Below the pieces are notes generated by a model. It was not told where the DNA came from. It searched no databases and saw only the letters and a list, made by a program, of their open reading frames with translations. The position numbers were made by a program, and so were the translations under genes. A stretch of DNA of 64,000 nt from Oncomelania hupensis (taxonomy: Eukaryota > Mollusca > Gastropoda > Littorinimorpha > Pomatiopsidae), in assembly GCA_036898135.1 (NCBI GenBank), contig CM072513.1, positions 18,011,750 to 18,075,749 on the forward strand, given 5' to 3'. This document shows positions 11,381-21,355 of the stretch, piece after piece (position 1 is the stretch's first letter; each line of letters opens with the position of its first letter).

Positions 11381-12189
11381 TCTGAAAAGTAGAACTATTT
11401 TGTTACGTAGGCCTATTTTATTTCCTTTCCCCCAAATACCTTCACTCACAAACCTGTACAATTTATGTTTTAATTGAGTTTTATGTCTTTAAAAAAACAA
11501 ACATTACACATACAAATGCTATGTAGGTTTACTTTGTTTTATTTCTTTAGGTTTTGTTTAGCTAGATAGTAACTTAGGCCTGATCTAACAGCCATATTTT
11601 AATATATTTTGTGAGGTTTGACCCACCTGTCCCCAGGAGAGAGGAAGGAGACATGGCTTTTAAAATACTGAAGATTAGTTTTCCAGTCTTCATGGGTCGC
11701 CTTATTCTATTCTCTTGTCAGACACTGCAAGCGCATGCCTTCATATAACCCACAGTGGACCTTTTTTTTTGTCTTTGTCATGTGCTCATGAACGACAACC
11801 GAGAAGCATAAATAGCCTTAAGGGAGCTAACCGGGTTAGGAGTGAACATCGGCTAATTTTTCGTGTTAAGACCATCCAAGGTGGCTCAAAGGATTGTTAT
11901 GTTATTTTAGGCTCTAAACTAATGACCGAAGCCCAGGAGATTGGGCTAATCCTTTTAAAAGCTTTTTGTCTGCGAAAATGCGGCTTGGTATAAGGAGCAC
12001 ATGTCTGCCCGTTGCGGTGTTGCTGTGTGGTGTGGTATCTTCTAGCTGACATTGACTGGACGTCGGTCAAATTGCAGTCTCCATGGCTATGATTGTGTGT
12101 TATTTATGTGCGTCACACATTAAAAGATTTCCATTTCGTAAAAGTCCTTATTTCCTGTGAAAGTGCGAGTATTTATTTGTCATTTTTCC
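11381..12189. other. unique spacer, no gene seen
   Basis: Only short open frames without recognisable domains occur. Confidence 0.5.
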
Positions 12190-12420
12190 TTCTCTAGGCT
12201 GTGAACACTGAAGCTAAACATCTACGCCCACCATTGGCGATATGGGGGGCGAGGGTAAGAGGGGACATGGCAGGGACCGAATCAACATTGAACCACCAGC
12301 GCACTCGTATTGCAAGCCAAAATGGCAGTGAAATGTTACCTCTTTTACCTTGCTCCCTACAGGATTCGGACCTGGGTCATCGGTGTGCCAGGCGGAAGTT
12401 CTTTTGCCCTCAAACAAGGT
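12190..12420 (-). mobile_element. tRNA-derived SINE, family T1, copy 1
   Basis: On the minus strand, CCTGGCACACCGATGACCCA leads into GGTCCGAATCC at 12,373-12,363, a good B box. The same head occurs on the plus strand at 14,731. The A-box half is decayed. The body ends in TTTAGCTTCAGTGTTCACAG, similar to the GCTTCAGTGTTCATTTAG at about 14,860. It is a retroposed element, not a tRNA gene. Confidence 0.7.
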
Positions 12421-12778
12421 AACAACAGACTTGGGGACGCATCAAGATGGTCAACACCGAAGTAATGCAAAGGTGAAATAGTTGGCGGTAACACATAGGC
12501 ATGAATTTCCACATGGAACGAGGCGGGGTCAGTTGGGGAGAGTTGGGATGGAGGTGGCTACTGGGGAAAGAATGAGAGGGGGAGAAAGTCAGAAGTGAAT
12601 GAAGCAGATGACAACACGTTGCGTGACGAAATAAACCGTCCGTTCTTGTTCCTTTCTTCAGCATTCATTAGCTAGCTCCATTGAAAGTTTTCAAAGGTAT
12701 CAGATGGAACTTTCATTTAAATAGGAGGAAGAAGCGTTGAAGGCAGTGAAGGAATGAATAGAAGGTGGGGATGAGGAG
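12421..12778. other. spacer, no gene seen
   Basis: No supported feature was found in this stretch. Confidence 0.5.
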
Positions 12779-12836
12779 CAGAAGAAGAAGAAGAAGAAGA
12801 CAACGAAGAAGAAGAAGTAGAAGAAAAGCAACTGCT

Positions 12837-12882
<46 letters not shown>
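12779..12882. repeat. (GAA)n then (CAA)n compound microsatellite
   Basis: GAA-rich triplets run into a pure CAA run of about 14 units at 12,840-12,881. Confidence 0.93.
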
Positions 12883-12993
12883 GAGAAAGAAGAAAACCAA
12901 CAAGAAAAAGGATAAAAAGAAGAAGCGATGGCACTAGAATGTGTTCTAGATATTTCAAGGAATGTATGACGTCTTAATTTGTGTCGACTCTAA

Positions 12994-13268
12994 TCCTATC
13001 CTATACTATCCTATCCCATAACTCGGAGGTCGTAGGGGCACCACAGATGATCGTTTAACCAGCGTACTCCATATTTCCCTGTCCTCAGCAACTCTGATTG
13101 TTTCGCTCAGTGTCAAACCAGTCCATTCTCGAATGTTGTTCTCCCACCTCTTTTTCGGTCTCCTTCTTCTTCTACCTCCTTGCTTTGTGCCTTGCAGGAT
13201 GGTCTTTGCAAGACCTGATGATCTGGTGACGTGGCCATACCATCGGAGTTTACGTTTTTTCACCACAC
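12994..13268 (-). mobile_element. RTE-family LINE, 275-bp 3' end copy with 12-bp target-site duplication
   Basis: This is the 3' end of the RTE family on the minus strand, including ATAGG tail repeats and the region coding KKRKLRWYGHVTRSSGL ... VKRSSVVPLR. It is flanked by a perfect TGTCGACTCTAA at 12,982-12,993 and 13,269-13,280. The flanks therefore prove a target-primed insertion of a strongly 5'-truncated copy. The frame is still open over this length, which suggests a fairly recent event. Confidence 0.92.
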
Positions 13269-13349
13269 TGTCGACTCTAAGTCTGTACTTTATTCTTTTA
13301 CAATACTAGAAATGTAAGAAACGAACGAATTTCCTATATGAAATCCAAT

Positions 13350-13910
13350 TTCGTATTCACTGCTTTAGAGAAAGAGGTGCAGATATAGTATTTTGCTGGG
13401 TTCCATTGCACATTGGCATTTTTGGCAATGAAATGTCTGATAGTTTAGCGTAACGAAGAACAGACAAACATGATCCTTTATACATTCAAATAAATATGGC
13501 TCAACATGAATATTTTTAATCTTTTAGAGAAGTATGCCTATACTAGTATTTTGCTAAAGGAATATTGTGCAAGGCCCGAGAACTGTGTTTCGATTAATTT
13601 ACAAATACTAAGTTTTCTAAAAACATTACATGTGTATGCTCTAAAGAAATTACAATTTGTCATTTGATTCTAGATTGTCCAAAAGACAGTCTTCGAAAAT
13701 GGGAGGTAACTTGTCATTTTGTTTTGTTTTTAGTTAACTAGAGTTATCCGGACGGACATCTTGTCTCATAACACTATGAAAACTGCCCCGGAGCTGCAAG
13801 CATTTCTTCAGGAAAAGGTGATGGGGGTTGCCTGTCAGTGCAAGGCCGAATTAGCAGAACTAGCTAGGATTGCAAATGAAACCAACCTTTCGGTTGATCG
13901 GGGAGGCTTG
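13350..13910 (+). pseudogene. RNase-H-bearing LINE, 3' fragment, left arm of inverted pair
   Basis: A frame at about 13,385 reads DIVFCWVPLHIGIFGNEMSD followed by SLA and a stop, which is the C-terminal RNase H motif of I/Jockey-superfamily LINEs. Further along, shifted frames read CARPENCVSINLQ and FVI, a region that the mirror copy preserves better. Its 3' segment (13,720-13,910) is shared with the inverted copy at 14,068-14,640. Stops and frameshifts mark it as dead. Confidence 0.75.
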
Positions 13911-14067
13911 GAAGGGGACAGAGCGGAAATAGACCATCCTCGGAAATACGAAGGGAAACTACTTTGTCCGATTTACAAGCATGTTGTGCTAGAGTTGTCT
14001 AACGTTCAGGCGGACATTCTTTGCAAACGAATACAGTTTCTCGCCTACAATTCCTGCTCTGTCGTCA
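13911..14067. other. spacer between the inverted LINE arms
   Basis: This stretch of about 157 bp is present once between the two mirror copies. A 105-codon frame crosses the left arm and this spacer, but it has no recognised domain and is treated as fortuitous. Confidence 0.5.
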
Positions 14068-14640
14068 AGGCTTCCTGATCAACCAAAAGGTTGATTTCAG
14101 TTGCAATCCTAGCTAGTTCCGCTAATTAATTCGGCCTTGCATGCCAGGCAACCACCACTACCATTTGCCGAAGAAAAGTTTGCAGCTCCGGGGCAGCTTT
14201 CATAATGATCTGAGACGACAAGTCCGCCCGGATCACACTAAGTAACTAAACACAAAACAAAATGACAAGTTACCTTCCATTTTCGAAGACGGTCTATTGG
14301 ATAATCTAGAATCAAATGACAAATTGTAATTTCTTCTGAGCACACACATGTAATATCCTTACAAAATTTAGTATTCCAAGAATTTAGGCGTAGTTTGTAT
14401 ATTAATCGAGACACAGTTCTCGGGCCTCGCACAATATTTCTATTGCAAACATTAGTATAGGCATGCTTCTCTAAAAAAAAAATATTCATGTTGAGCCAGA
14501 TTTATTTGAATGTATACAGAATCATGTTTGGTAAGCTGAGATATTAGAGATTGCCAACAGGATCCCACAATACAATCTTTCTTTTTTGTTGTTACATTGG
14601 AATATGAGCTGTGCTTCTTCAGTATTGGCCCTTTCGTTCG
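14068..14640 (-). pseudogene. RNase-H-bearing LINE, 3' fragment, right arm of inverted pair
   Basis: The minus-strand frame reads RGPRTVSRLIYKLRLNSW, CKDITCVC and ITICHLILDYP, the conserved C-terminal C-x-C ... H-L-x-L-D-x-P segment that follows RNase H in mollusc I/Jockey-type LINEs. A deletion removes most of the WVPLHIGIFGNE motif near 14,565. The whole arm is an imperfect reverse complement of 13,350-13,910. Confidence 0.75.
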
Positions 14641-14730
14641 TTCCTATGATCAAGAATTGACTTTGCTATGATCTACACCACTCTCTGTCTGTCTGTATGT
14701 CTCTGTCTCTTTTTCTCTTTCTCTCCCCTC

Positions 14731-14880
14731 CTACCGCCGTAGCACAGTGGTAGAGCGCTTGCCTGGCACACCTGATGACCCAGGTCCGAATCTCGTGATG
14801 TGCAAGATAAAACCTGGCTATTTTTCACTGTTCATTTTAGAAGTATAATTACTCTGGTGCTTCAGTGTTCATTTAGATCC
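14731..14880 (+). mobile_element. tRNA-derived SINE, family T1, copy 2
   Basis: The head has an A box, TAGCACAGTGGTAGAGCG, and a B box, GGTCCGAATCT, spaced as in pol III promoters, with CCTGGCACACCTGATGACCC between. The body reaches GCTTCAGTGTTCATTTAG. The lack of a foldable acceptor stem and the shared body with 12,190-12,420 argue for a SINE rather than a tRNA. Confidence 0.75.
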
Positions 14881-14937
14881 TTATATCCTTTTCTCCCCGT
14901 CTGCCATATTGGTGAGTATAGACGGTAAACCTCAATG

Positions 14938-15060
<123 letters not shown>

Positions 15061-15064
15061 TCGC

Positions 15065-15761
15065 ACGTATCAAGAGTCCTTGGTCCCAGGCGATCATTGT
15101 CCCGACTCACAAGAAGGGTGACTTAAACGTTCCAGACAACTACAGAGGGATTTCATTAATGAGCATCATAGGAAAACGCTACACTTCAATTTAAAAAAAC
15201 AAAACAATTTTATGCTTGGTTGGAGAGTCAAAACAAAATTCATCAGTCGCAAGCGGGATTCAGGAAAGACAAGTGGCCATGTGTTTACACTGCACGCTGT
15301 AACGCAAAAGTATTTAGCTGAAAAAGGTGTAAACTGGATGTGGCTTTCATAGACTTGAAAAAAGCATTTGATTCGGTGGAGCGGAAGACATTACTTAAAG
15401 CAATGAGTAGAGCTGGCGTGTCATCCAAATTTCTTAGCGCTATCAGGGCAATTTATAGAACTGTATCTGCATGCGTACGAGCTGGTAACAGTAGCCTTAC
15501 AGATATGTTCGACTGTCCGAAGGGGCTTAGGCAAGGCTTTGTATTGAGTCCAAATCTGTTCTCCACCATTATAACTGAAGTAGCTGAACAGGTCTCTAGG
15601 TATGGTATGGTACGGCATTCAGCTGATGCCAGGACTGATATAACATCTCATATTGCTGTTCGCCGACGACATAGCGCTCACGTTCTTTTCATCCACAGGT
15701 TTGCAAAATCAGATCAACTTACTACACAGCATGTATCAACAGTTGGACCTTGTCAGAAATA
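15065..15761 (+). pseudogene. LINE reverse transcriptase fragment, left part
   Basis: RT motifs occur in order but in shifting frames: PTHKKGDLNVPDNYRGISLM, AFIDLKKAFDSVERKTLL (15,340 on), CPKGLRQGFVLSPNLFS, then LLFADDIALTFFSSTGLQNQ in another frame at 15,653. It belongs to the same broad group as the LINE at 2.1-4.4 kb (shared GLQNQ after FADD). Frameshifts near 15,190, 15,330 and 15,640 kill it. The element is split at 15,761 by a MITE and resumes at 16,247. Confidence 0.85.
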
Positions 15762-16244
15762 CAGTGGAGTCCACCTATAACGAACCTTGGAATAACGAAC
15801 ACCCGCGATTAGCGTACTACCATCCATTTCCCGACACACTCCCTTCTTTGTCTTACTATTTAATCCCTTCCTATAACGAACAAATCCAGCTAGGCAAATA
15901 ACGAATCTCCGCTTGTAACGAACCCTGTGTGTATTCCCTTGGCCTACTTTGCCTAAATTGGCTCATCGCCAATAGCGAACAGCAGCAGAAGCATGCCAGT
16001 TCGTACATAGGTCAACCAGGCCTTGAAGTCATAACTGTCATTGGCTGCTATAAATAGCCTTGAATGAAGTCATTGTTGATAAACTTCGTAGGCCTAGATC
16101 GATCTACGTACTGTATGTTGTGATGTGTACTCATCACCGGTGTGTACTTCCGTTTACAGTACAAATCTCTACAGCGAATCCCGCTTGTAACGAACCCGAA
16201 ATTCCCCCCCCCCCCTTGAGATTCGTTATACCCGGACTCCACTG
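15762..16244. mobile_element. pogo/Tigger-like MITE, 483 bp, TA target duplication
   Basis: The ends are inverted repeats: CAGTGGAGTCC with TATAACGAA on the left, and the reverse complement of CAGTGGAGTCC with TATAACGAA on the right. TA dinucleotides flank both sides (15,760-15,761 and 16,245-16,246), as expected for the Tc1/mariner superfamily. CAGT...TATAACGAA ends are typical of the pogo/Tigger branch. AACGAA recurs inside the element, possibly as transposase-site relics. There is no transposase gene. It sits inside the LINE RT, so the insertion postdates that LINE. Confidence 0.88.
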
Positions 16245-16246
16245 TA

Positions 16247-16450
16247 GCAACAAAAGCAAGATCATGGTATTCAAGCATGACGGATACTTGAGTCTGCATG
16301 AAAAGTGGTCTTTAGGTGGTCAGTCTCTAGAGGTAGTAAATAGATATATCTTGGGCACAACTGTGAGTAGCATAGAATCTGCCCGACAATTTGCTCTTAA
16401 AGGCAAGAAAGCTGTATATTGTGTACTCATTGGTAAGGTTCAGACTGGGC
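16247..16450 (+). pseudogene. LINE reverse transcriptase fragment, right part
   Basis: The reading resumes as NKSKIMVFKHDGYLSLHEKW and then SLEVVNRYILGTT. This aligns with DKSNIIVFRNGGFLGEREQW and LKIVNMYKYLGIF in the 2.1-4.4 kb LINE, so it continues the copy interrupted at 15,761. Confidence 0.8.
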
Positions 16451-16758
16451 ATCAGTTCGTTAAGAGTACATAAGAATAGGTATGGCAAATCTGACTAACA
16501 ACCGGACAACACAGCCGTTTTTATTGCATTGGACGATGAACTGTGCACATGATGCATAGTTGTGGTGAGTGCAGTCAGCTGCTCCCAGCTCTTTTGTAGA
16601 ACGTAGAACATTACAATCAAGGACAGCACTTGGCTAATGTGATGGGCACCAGCGATATTGGAAAGGTTCGTCAGCTTGCGTGGTTCCTCTACAATTGCCT
16701 CCACAAGCACGATCAGTATTGTGGGTAGTGTGTGAATCTCATTGGAGACAGCTGGAAT

Positions 16759-16806
<48 letters not shown>

Positions 16807-17340
16807 AAGAGAGAGAGAAGGGAAACAAAATGAAACTTAAGAGAAGAGAGTGATAGCTGAAGAAAAGAAAAACGATAATAGCTGATAATAAAGAGATGCG
16901 GAAAGTGAAAGAGAGAGGAAATGGAGTGAAAATAATCAAACAGCGATGAGTGAAGATACACATAATTATAATAGTTGATACTAAAGAGAAGAAGGAGGGT
17001 GGTAGAGATAAGGAGAGAGAGAGAGAGAAAGAGAGATTGGCCAGTCAATTCCTTAATTAAATAAAGAGTAATATATAACAATTATAAATTAGCGATAATG
17101 CAATGGGCAAGTTCAAGGATTACATGACTTTGACATTCGAGAGCGAGAAATGTAAATGGAATGAGGTACGGTATTACGTGTGAGACGCGCACGATAAATC
17201 CAATCATTTTATTTTGCAAAGCATGCAATAACAGAGTGTATGTACCTTTGATTTGATTTTGCGTTGTTGCTAGAAGAAGCTTTGTATAATGTTGACCATT
17301 TTCGTCGGTCGATATTGTTGAGATTTTCTAGAATTACTTG
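16451..17340. other. spacer with GA microsatellites, no gene seen
   Basis: A GA run occupies about 16,759-16,825 and a shorter one 17,011-17,035. The 71-codon minus frame at 16,495-16,710 has no recognised domain. Confidence 0.5.
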
Positions 17341-17738
17341 TTTACTATCGACCGAAGTTTCGAGATAGAACTGGCAATAGCTAAGCGATTTTCCTAACAT
17401 AATGACGTAAGACAGTACATAGTGACGAGTTTTATTTTGATTGGGTCATGCTGGAATGTTCGAATTTTTTTTCTCGATTGCAGAGATATAAGTAATGCAC
17501 CGTCTGCTTGTAGGGATGATTTGTGATGATTTTTGATGATGATCTTTGAAGAGATTTACGGAAAGTGATCTTGTATGCAGTTGTTGATGTTTGCTGAATA
17601 AAGTTGGAAAACCTCATACGACGACGCCTGCCTTGTTGCTGAGTGAACAGGCTGCGTGGATAAACGAATCTGAGTTACACTTGTCAAGATTCAAGTATCG
17701 GGGTTGAATCGGCTATTAATAAATAACCACGTGTAACA
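17341..17738 (+). mobile_element. LTR-like repeat, copy 1 (possible solo LTR)
   Basis: It is related to 20,600-20,984: both share GACGAGTT, TTGCTGAATA, a GACGAC-CTGCCTTGTTGCTGAG block, CAAGATTCAAG and an ending at GTGTAAC. A TATAAGTA box and an AATAAAG signal lie in the expected order for an LTR, and the right end GTGTAACA fits a TG...CA terminus. No internal gag or pol is present nearby, so a solo LTR is inferred. The left end is not defined. Confidence 0.45.
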
Positions 17739-18247
17739 TACGATATGAACTATGTAAAATTGCAATGCGCCTTTTCTTCTTATATTTAAATGCGTAATTT
17801 TGGTGTTCATTTAAAGTTCCCATGTTGATTGTCAATCATGAAGTGGGCAAAAGGCCATTGGACATTATTAAAGTGTCAAAGTGTCCCCCCCTCTCTCTCT
17901 CTCTCAACGGTAATGTTTATTCTCTCTCTCTCCCTCTCTCTCTCTCTCTCACTCTCTGAAAACCTCCATATCCAACTAACAGCCAAATAATAAATTCTGG
18001 TCGCGAGGAACTAAAATAGCAGTCTGCGGTAAGAAAGCGGTTAATTTAATATAAAAACCTGTTCGTGTTGATTCCTTTTTGGTCCCAAAAACAGTTAATC
18101 AAGTAAACACCCTTGCAGAGTTGTATAACCTCACCAATATGTGAGAGTTCGGGGTTGAAGTGTGGGTTAATAGATGTGGGTGGATGGTGACATTGAGTGG
18201 AGAGGAGTGTTGGGGGGGGAAGAGAAAGGAGGATGGTGGTGGTTAAC

Positions 18248-18296
<49 letters not shown>

Positions 18297-18534
18297 GTGT
18301 CTGTGCGTGCGAGCGTGTGTGTGTATGTGTGTATGCGTGCGTGTGTAAGTGTGCGTGTGTAAATGTGCGTGTGTTTGTGTGCGTGTGTGTGTATGCATGC
18401 GGGGGGGGGGGTGTATCTGTGTAAGTTTGTGTGTATGTTTGTGAATACAAAAGTAAGCTTATTTCGTTAACAGAACCTATAGAGGGAATCATTATTTAAA
18501 ACAAGAAATAAATAACTGACGTAATAAATTTATA

Positions 18535-18617
<83 letters not shown>

Positions 18618-18824
18618 TTTTTTTCAAAAAGTTTTTATTTCAGCCTCTGCCATTTTTCCATGCCACAGTTTCTTCAGCTTCGCGTCAAAAAAGTAAACTA
18701 TCTGTGTTCCTGTCTATTCATTCCTCAACATTGTGCTTTTTGAAGAAAATCCGTAAACATTGGATTATTTATCATACGTTGAATTAAAGCAATATTACTA
18801 TGGCAGTACGATTATATGAGCTAT
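17739..18824. other. spacer with CT, TG and TAC microsatellites
   Basis: CT runs lie at about 17,888-17,950, TG-rich sequence at 18,261-18,440 and a pure TAC run at 18,536-18,616. No gene is seen. Confidence 0.6.
18536..18616. repeat. (TAC)n microsatellite
   Basis: About 27 pure TAC triplets. Confidence 0.96.
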
Positions 18825-19228
18825 GAGCATTGAGATGAGGTGCTACAGAAGACTTCGGGGCATTTCCTATACCCAGCACATCACCAACAACGAATCCGAC
18901 AGACCATCGCACAAGTCATTGGACAACACGATGACCTGCTCACAGTGGTGAAGAAGCGGAAACTCCGCTGGTATGGCCACGGCACAAGAGCATTGGGCCT
19001 TGCAAAGACCATATTGCAAGGCACGGTGCAAGGGGGCAGAAGAAGAGGGAGATAGGAAAAAAAAGGGGGGGGGGGGACAACATTCGGAAATGGACTGGCT
19101 TGACACTGAGCGAAAGCATGAGGGTTGCTGAGGACAGAGAAAGATGAAGTACGCTGGTTAAACGATCATCTGTGGTGCCCCAACGACTTCCGGTTACGGG
19201 ATAGGAAAGGATAAGATAGGATAGGAAT
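18825..19228 (+). mobile_element. RTE-family LINE 3' copy with degenerate ATAGG tail
   Basis: The copy covers EMRCYRRLRG, ISYTQHITN, KKRKLRWYGH and the C-terminus, then a tail with GGATAGGAAAGG and GATAGGATAGG. An internal G run near 19,066 and missing bases shift the frame. No clear target duplication was found. Confidence 0.88.
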
Positions 19229-19229
19229 A

Positions 19230-19581
19230 ACGGTTTATTATTATCCATCCTGCATTTATAAATGAAAACTTGGCTAGTAACATTATTAAGTCAAATATCT
19301 TGTCTGATCGAAATTTTGCTTCACATCCAAATAAAACAATGTCTTCTGTGAGCGTTACTTGGGAGTGTGATGCAATCATACAACGTTCATTTCAAGCAGT
19401 TTGTAATAGTGTCCAAAATCGTATTACATAATCACATTGCCAAAAAAAGGGGTGGTATGCATTTCTTGTCGGCCCTGAAAAAATGCACTTATCATCATTA
19501 GCGACATTCATACTATGAAGTACGCTATGTGTTGCTAAAATCCTATGGGTCAGTCTTATCTGAAACTATTTGAGTTTAACA
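19230..19581 (-). pseudogene. L1-like LINE C-terminal fragment, distal part
   Basis: The minus-strand frames read THRILATHSVLHSMNVANDD (part in a shifted frame) and, further on, TLTEDIVLFGC and FDLIMLLAKFSFINAG, which is the typical C-terminus of L1-clade ORF2 proteins. It is the downstream half of an element whose upstream half lies at 20,003-20,405, separated by an RTE insertion. Stops and frameshifts are present. Confidence 0.65.
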
Positions 19582-19592
19582 TCTTTAATATA

Positions 19593-19991
19593 GCATGGAG
19601 ATGAAGTGCTATATAACACTTCTGGGCATTTCCAATACCCAGCACATCAACAACGACGAAGTCCGACGGACCATCACACAAGCCATTGGACAACACGATG
19701 ACCTGCTCACAGTGGTGAAGACACGGAAACTCCGATGGTATGGCCACGTCAGCAGATCCTCAGGCCTTGCAAAGAACATCCTGCAAGGCACGGTGCAAGG
19801 AGGTAGAAGAAGAGAGAGACCAAAGAAGAGGTGGGAGGACATTCGAGAATGGACTGGCTTGACACTGAGCGAAACAATGAGGGCTGCTGAGGACAGAGAA
19901 AGATGGAGTACGCTGGTTAAACGATCATCTATGGTGCCCCAACGACCTCCGAATTACGGGATAGGATAGGTTAGGATAGGATAGGAAAGGG
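19593..19991 (+). mobile_element. RTE-family LINE 3' copy inserted in L1-like LINE, 11-bp duplication
   Basis: This copy is flanked by a perfect TCTTTAATATA at 19,582-19,592 and 19,992-20,002. It encodes the RTE C-terminus (LGISNTQHI ... WYGHVSRSSGLAKNILQ ... VPQRPPNYGIG) and ends in GGATAGG repeats. Because L1-like sequence continues on both sides, this RTE copy is the younger insertion. Confidence 0.93.
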
Positions 19992-20002
19992 TCTTTAATA
20001 TA

Positions 20003-20405
20003 TCCTTTAAAAAAACTATTGGCCCAGTTAATTCCTCTTGTTAGCTTTGTCTCCTATTTCTTTTACAGTACTGTAGTTGGGTTGGGTATTACAAGACCTC
20101 AGGACGACATAGTATTTACGTACACCTCTAGTAACACTTGTGATAATTGTCAAACATTTATTATCTTCCAAAACATTATTACTTTTAACTACTAATGCTA
20201 GAGAGCAGAAATACTTAATTTCTTCAATGCATCCAGCATAAGAAAGAACAAACTCGTCAGATGACAAAAAGGAACCATTTTTCTTTCATAAGATGACCAA
20301 TACAAAAAACAACTTTGCTTATGCATCTTCTATAATAAATAACATCGTTTTCAGTCATTATATTTCTATTGCACAAAATTTGTTTAGAAATAATAATAGA
20401 ACGAT
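20003..20405 (-). pseudogene. L1-like LINE C-terminal fragment, proximal part
   Basis: Minus-strand reading gives ILCNRNIMTENDVIYYRRCI, VFCIGHLMKEKWF and then LSSDEFVLSYAGCIEEIKYF, matching the pattern of L1-clade proteins just upstream of the C-terminal finger region. The frame breaks once at KEKWF/LSSDEF. It is contiguous in order with 19,230-19,581 once the RTE insertion is removed. Confidence 0.6.
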
Positions 20406-20485
20406 AAAATACAATTAAAAGAAAATAAACGAAATTATTAATGACTACGATGATAGTTTCTAATTTCTTTTGATCTGTTGCTTGA

Positions 20486-20586
20486 GAGGCTTTATTATAT
20501 AATGACTTCGAAAGGCCTTATTATATAATGACTTTGAGAGGCCTTACTATATAATGACTCTGAGAGTCCTTATTATATAATGACTA
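20486..20586 (+). repeat. short tandem array, unit of about 30 bp
   Basis: Four units share the core CTTATTATATAATGACT with GAGAGGC. Confidence 0.85.
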
Positions 20587-20599
20587 TGTATTTCCCTGG

Positions 20600-20984
20600 G
20601 TCAAAATATTGTGGTTATTGATCGAAGACTGGAAGGGATTATATTTCGAAGTGTTTAGAACGTTCTCTGAGGCAAGACAGTGCCGTAACTCTGGTGACGA
20701 GTTGTATTGGTTGTTGATTGCGTTATTCTGGAACGTTCTGTATTTTTCTAGGTTTTTTCATAGACTATAATTATATAGGTGGCGCAACCTGAGCGGCGTA
20801 AAAGTTTTTTTTTTCCCAGACAGATTTTGTAAGCAGTTCTTGATGTCGTTTGCTGAATACAGTTGCAAAAACTTTTTAACGACGACTCCTGCCTTGTTGC
20901 TGAGTGAACACAATTGCGTGAATAACGAATTCAAATGACACAAGATTCAAGCATCAGGGCTGAATCGACCATCACCGTGTAACG
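20600..20984 (+). mobile_element. LTR-like repeat, copy 2 (possible solo LTR)
   Basis: It aligns with 17,341-17,738 from GACGAGTT to GTGTAAC, including CCTGCCTTGTTGCTGAGTGA. A TTATATAGG box replaces TATAAGTA, and the AATAAA signal is mutated to AATACA. It has the same orientation as copy 1 and no internal genes between the two that would make them a pair. Confidence 0.45.
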
Positions 20985-21179
20985 CCGGCGCGTATTTTCA
21001 GAAAAGGAGAATTACAGTATTTGCACAATTTCTTACTCCTACTCCTACCTGTACTTAGTAAATACGGCATAAGGCTAAGTAGGCCTAAGCTTACATTAAA
21101 TATCAGCTTATATCGTAAGGTTGTGCCTTGTTCATAATTGTTTTCTTCCTTTAGAGGATTTCAAGTTAAAAAGGACTAT

Positions 21180-21300
21180 ACATATATCCAAGGCTGCAAC
21201 AGGGCGCCGCGGGCAGCTTGAGTTAGATCCTGTATCGGCCAGCGCCATAAGCTGTTCTTGAACTGCAAAAGTGCTATATAAGAACGATGAAATAAATAAA
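21180..21300 (+). repeat. short interspersed repeat, family S
   Basis: It contains GAGTTAGATCCTGTATCGGC, CAGCGCCATAAGCTGTTC and GTGCTATATAAGAACGATGA with an AAATAAAT tail, followed by a TG microsatellite that bounds the palindromic block. Confidence 0.72.
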
Positions 21301-21312
21301 ATTAAACAGTGG

Positions 21313-21355
<43 letters not shown>

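Noticed and set aside
13761..14078. 105-codon plus-strand frame reading MSHNTMKTAPELQAF
   Set aside because: It crosses the end of a decayed LINE and the spacer, shows no domain, and its mirror copy is not open.
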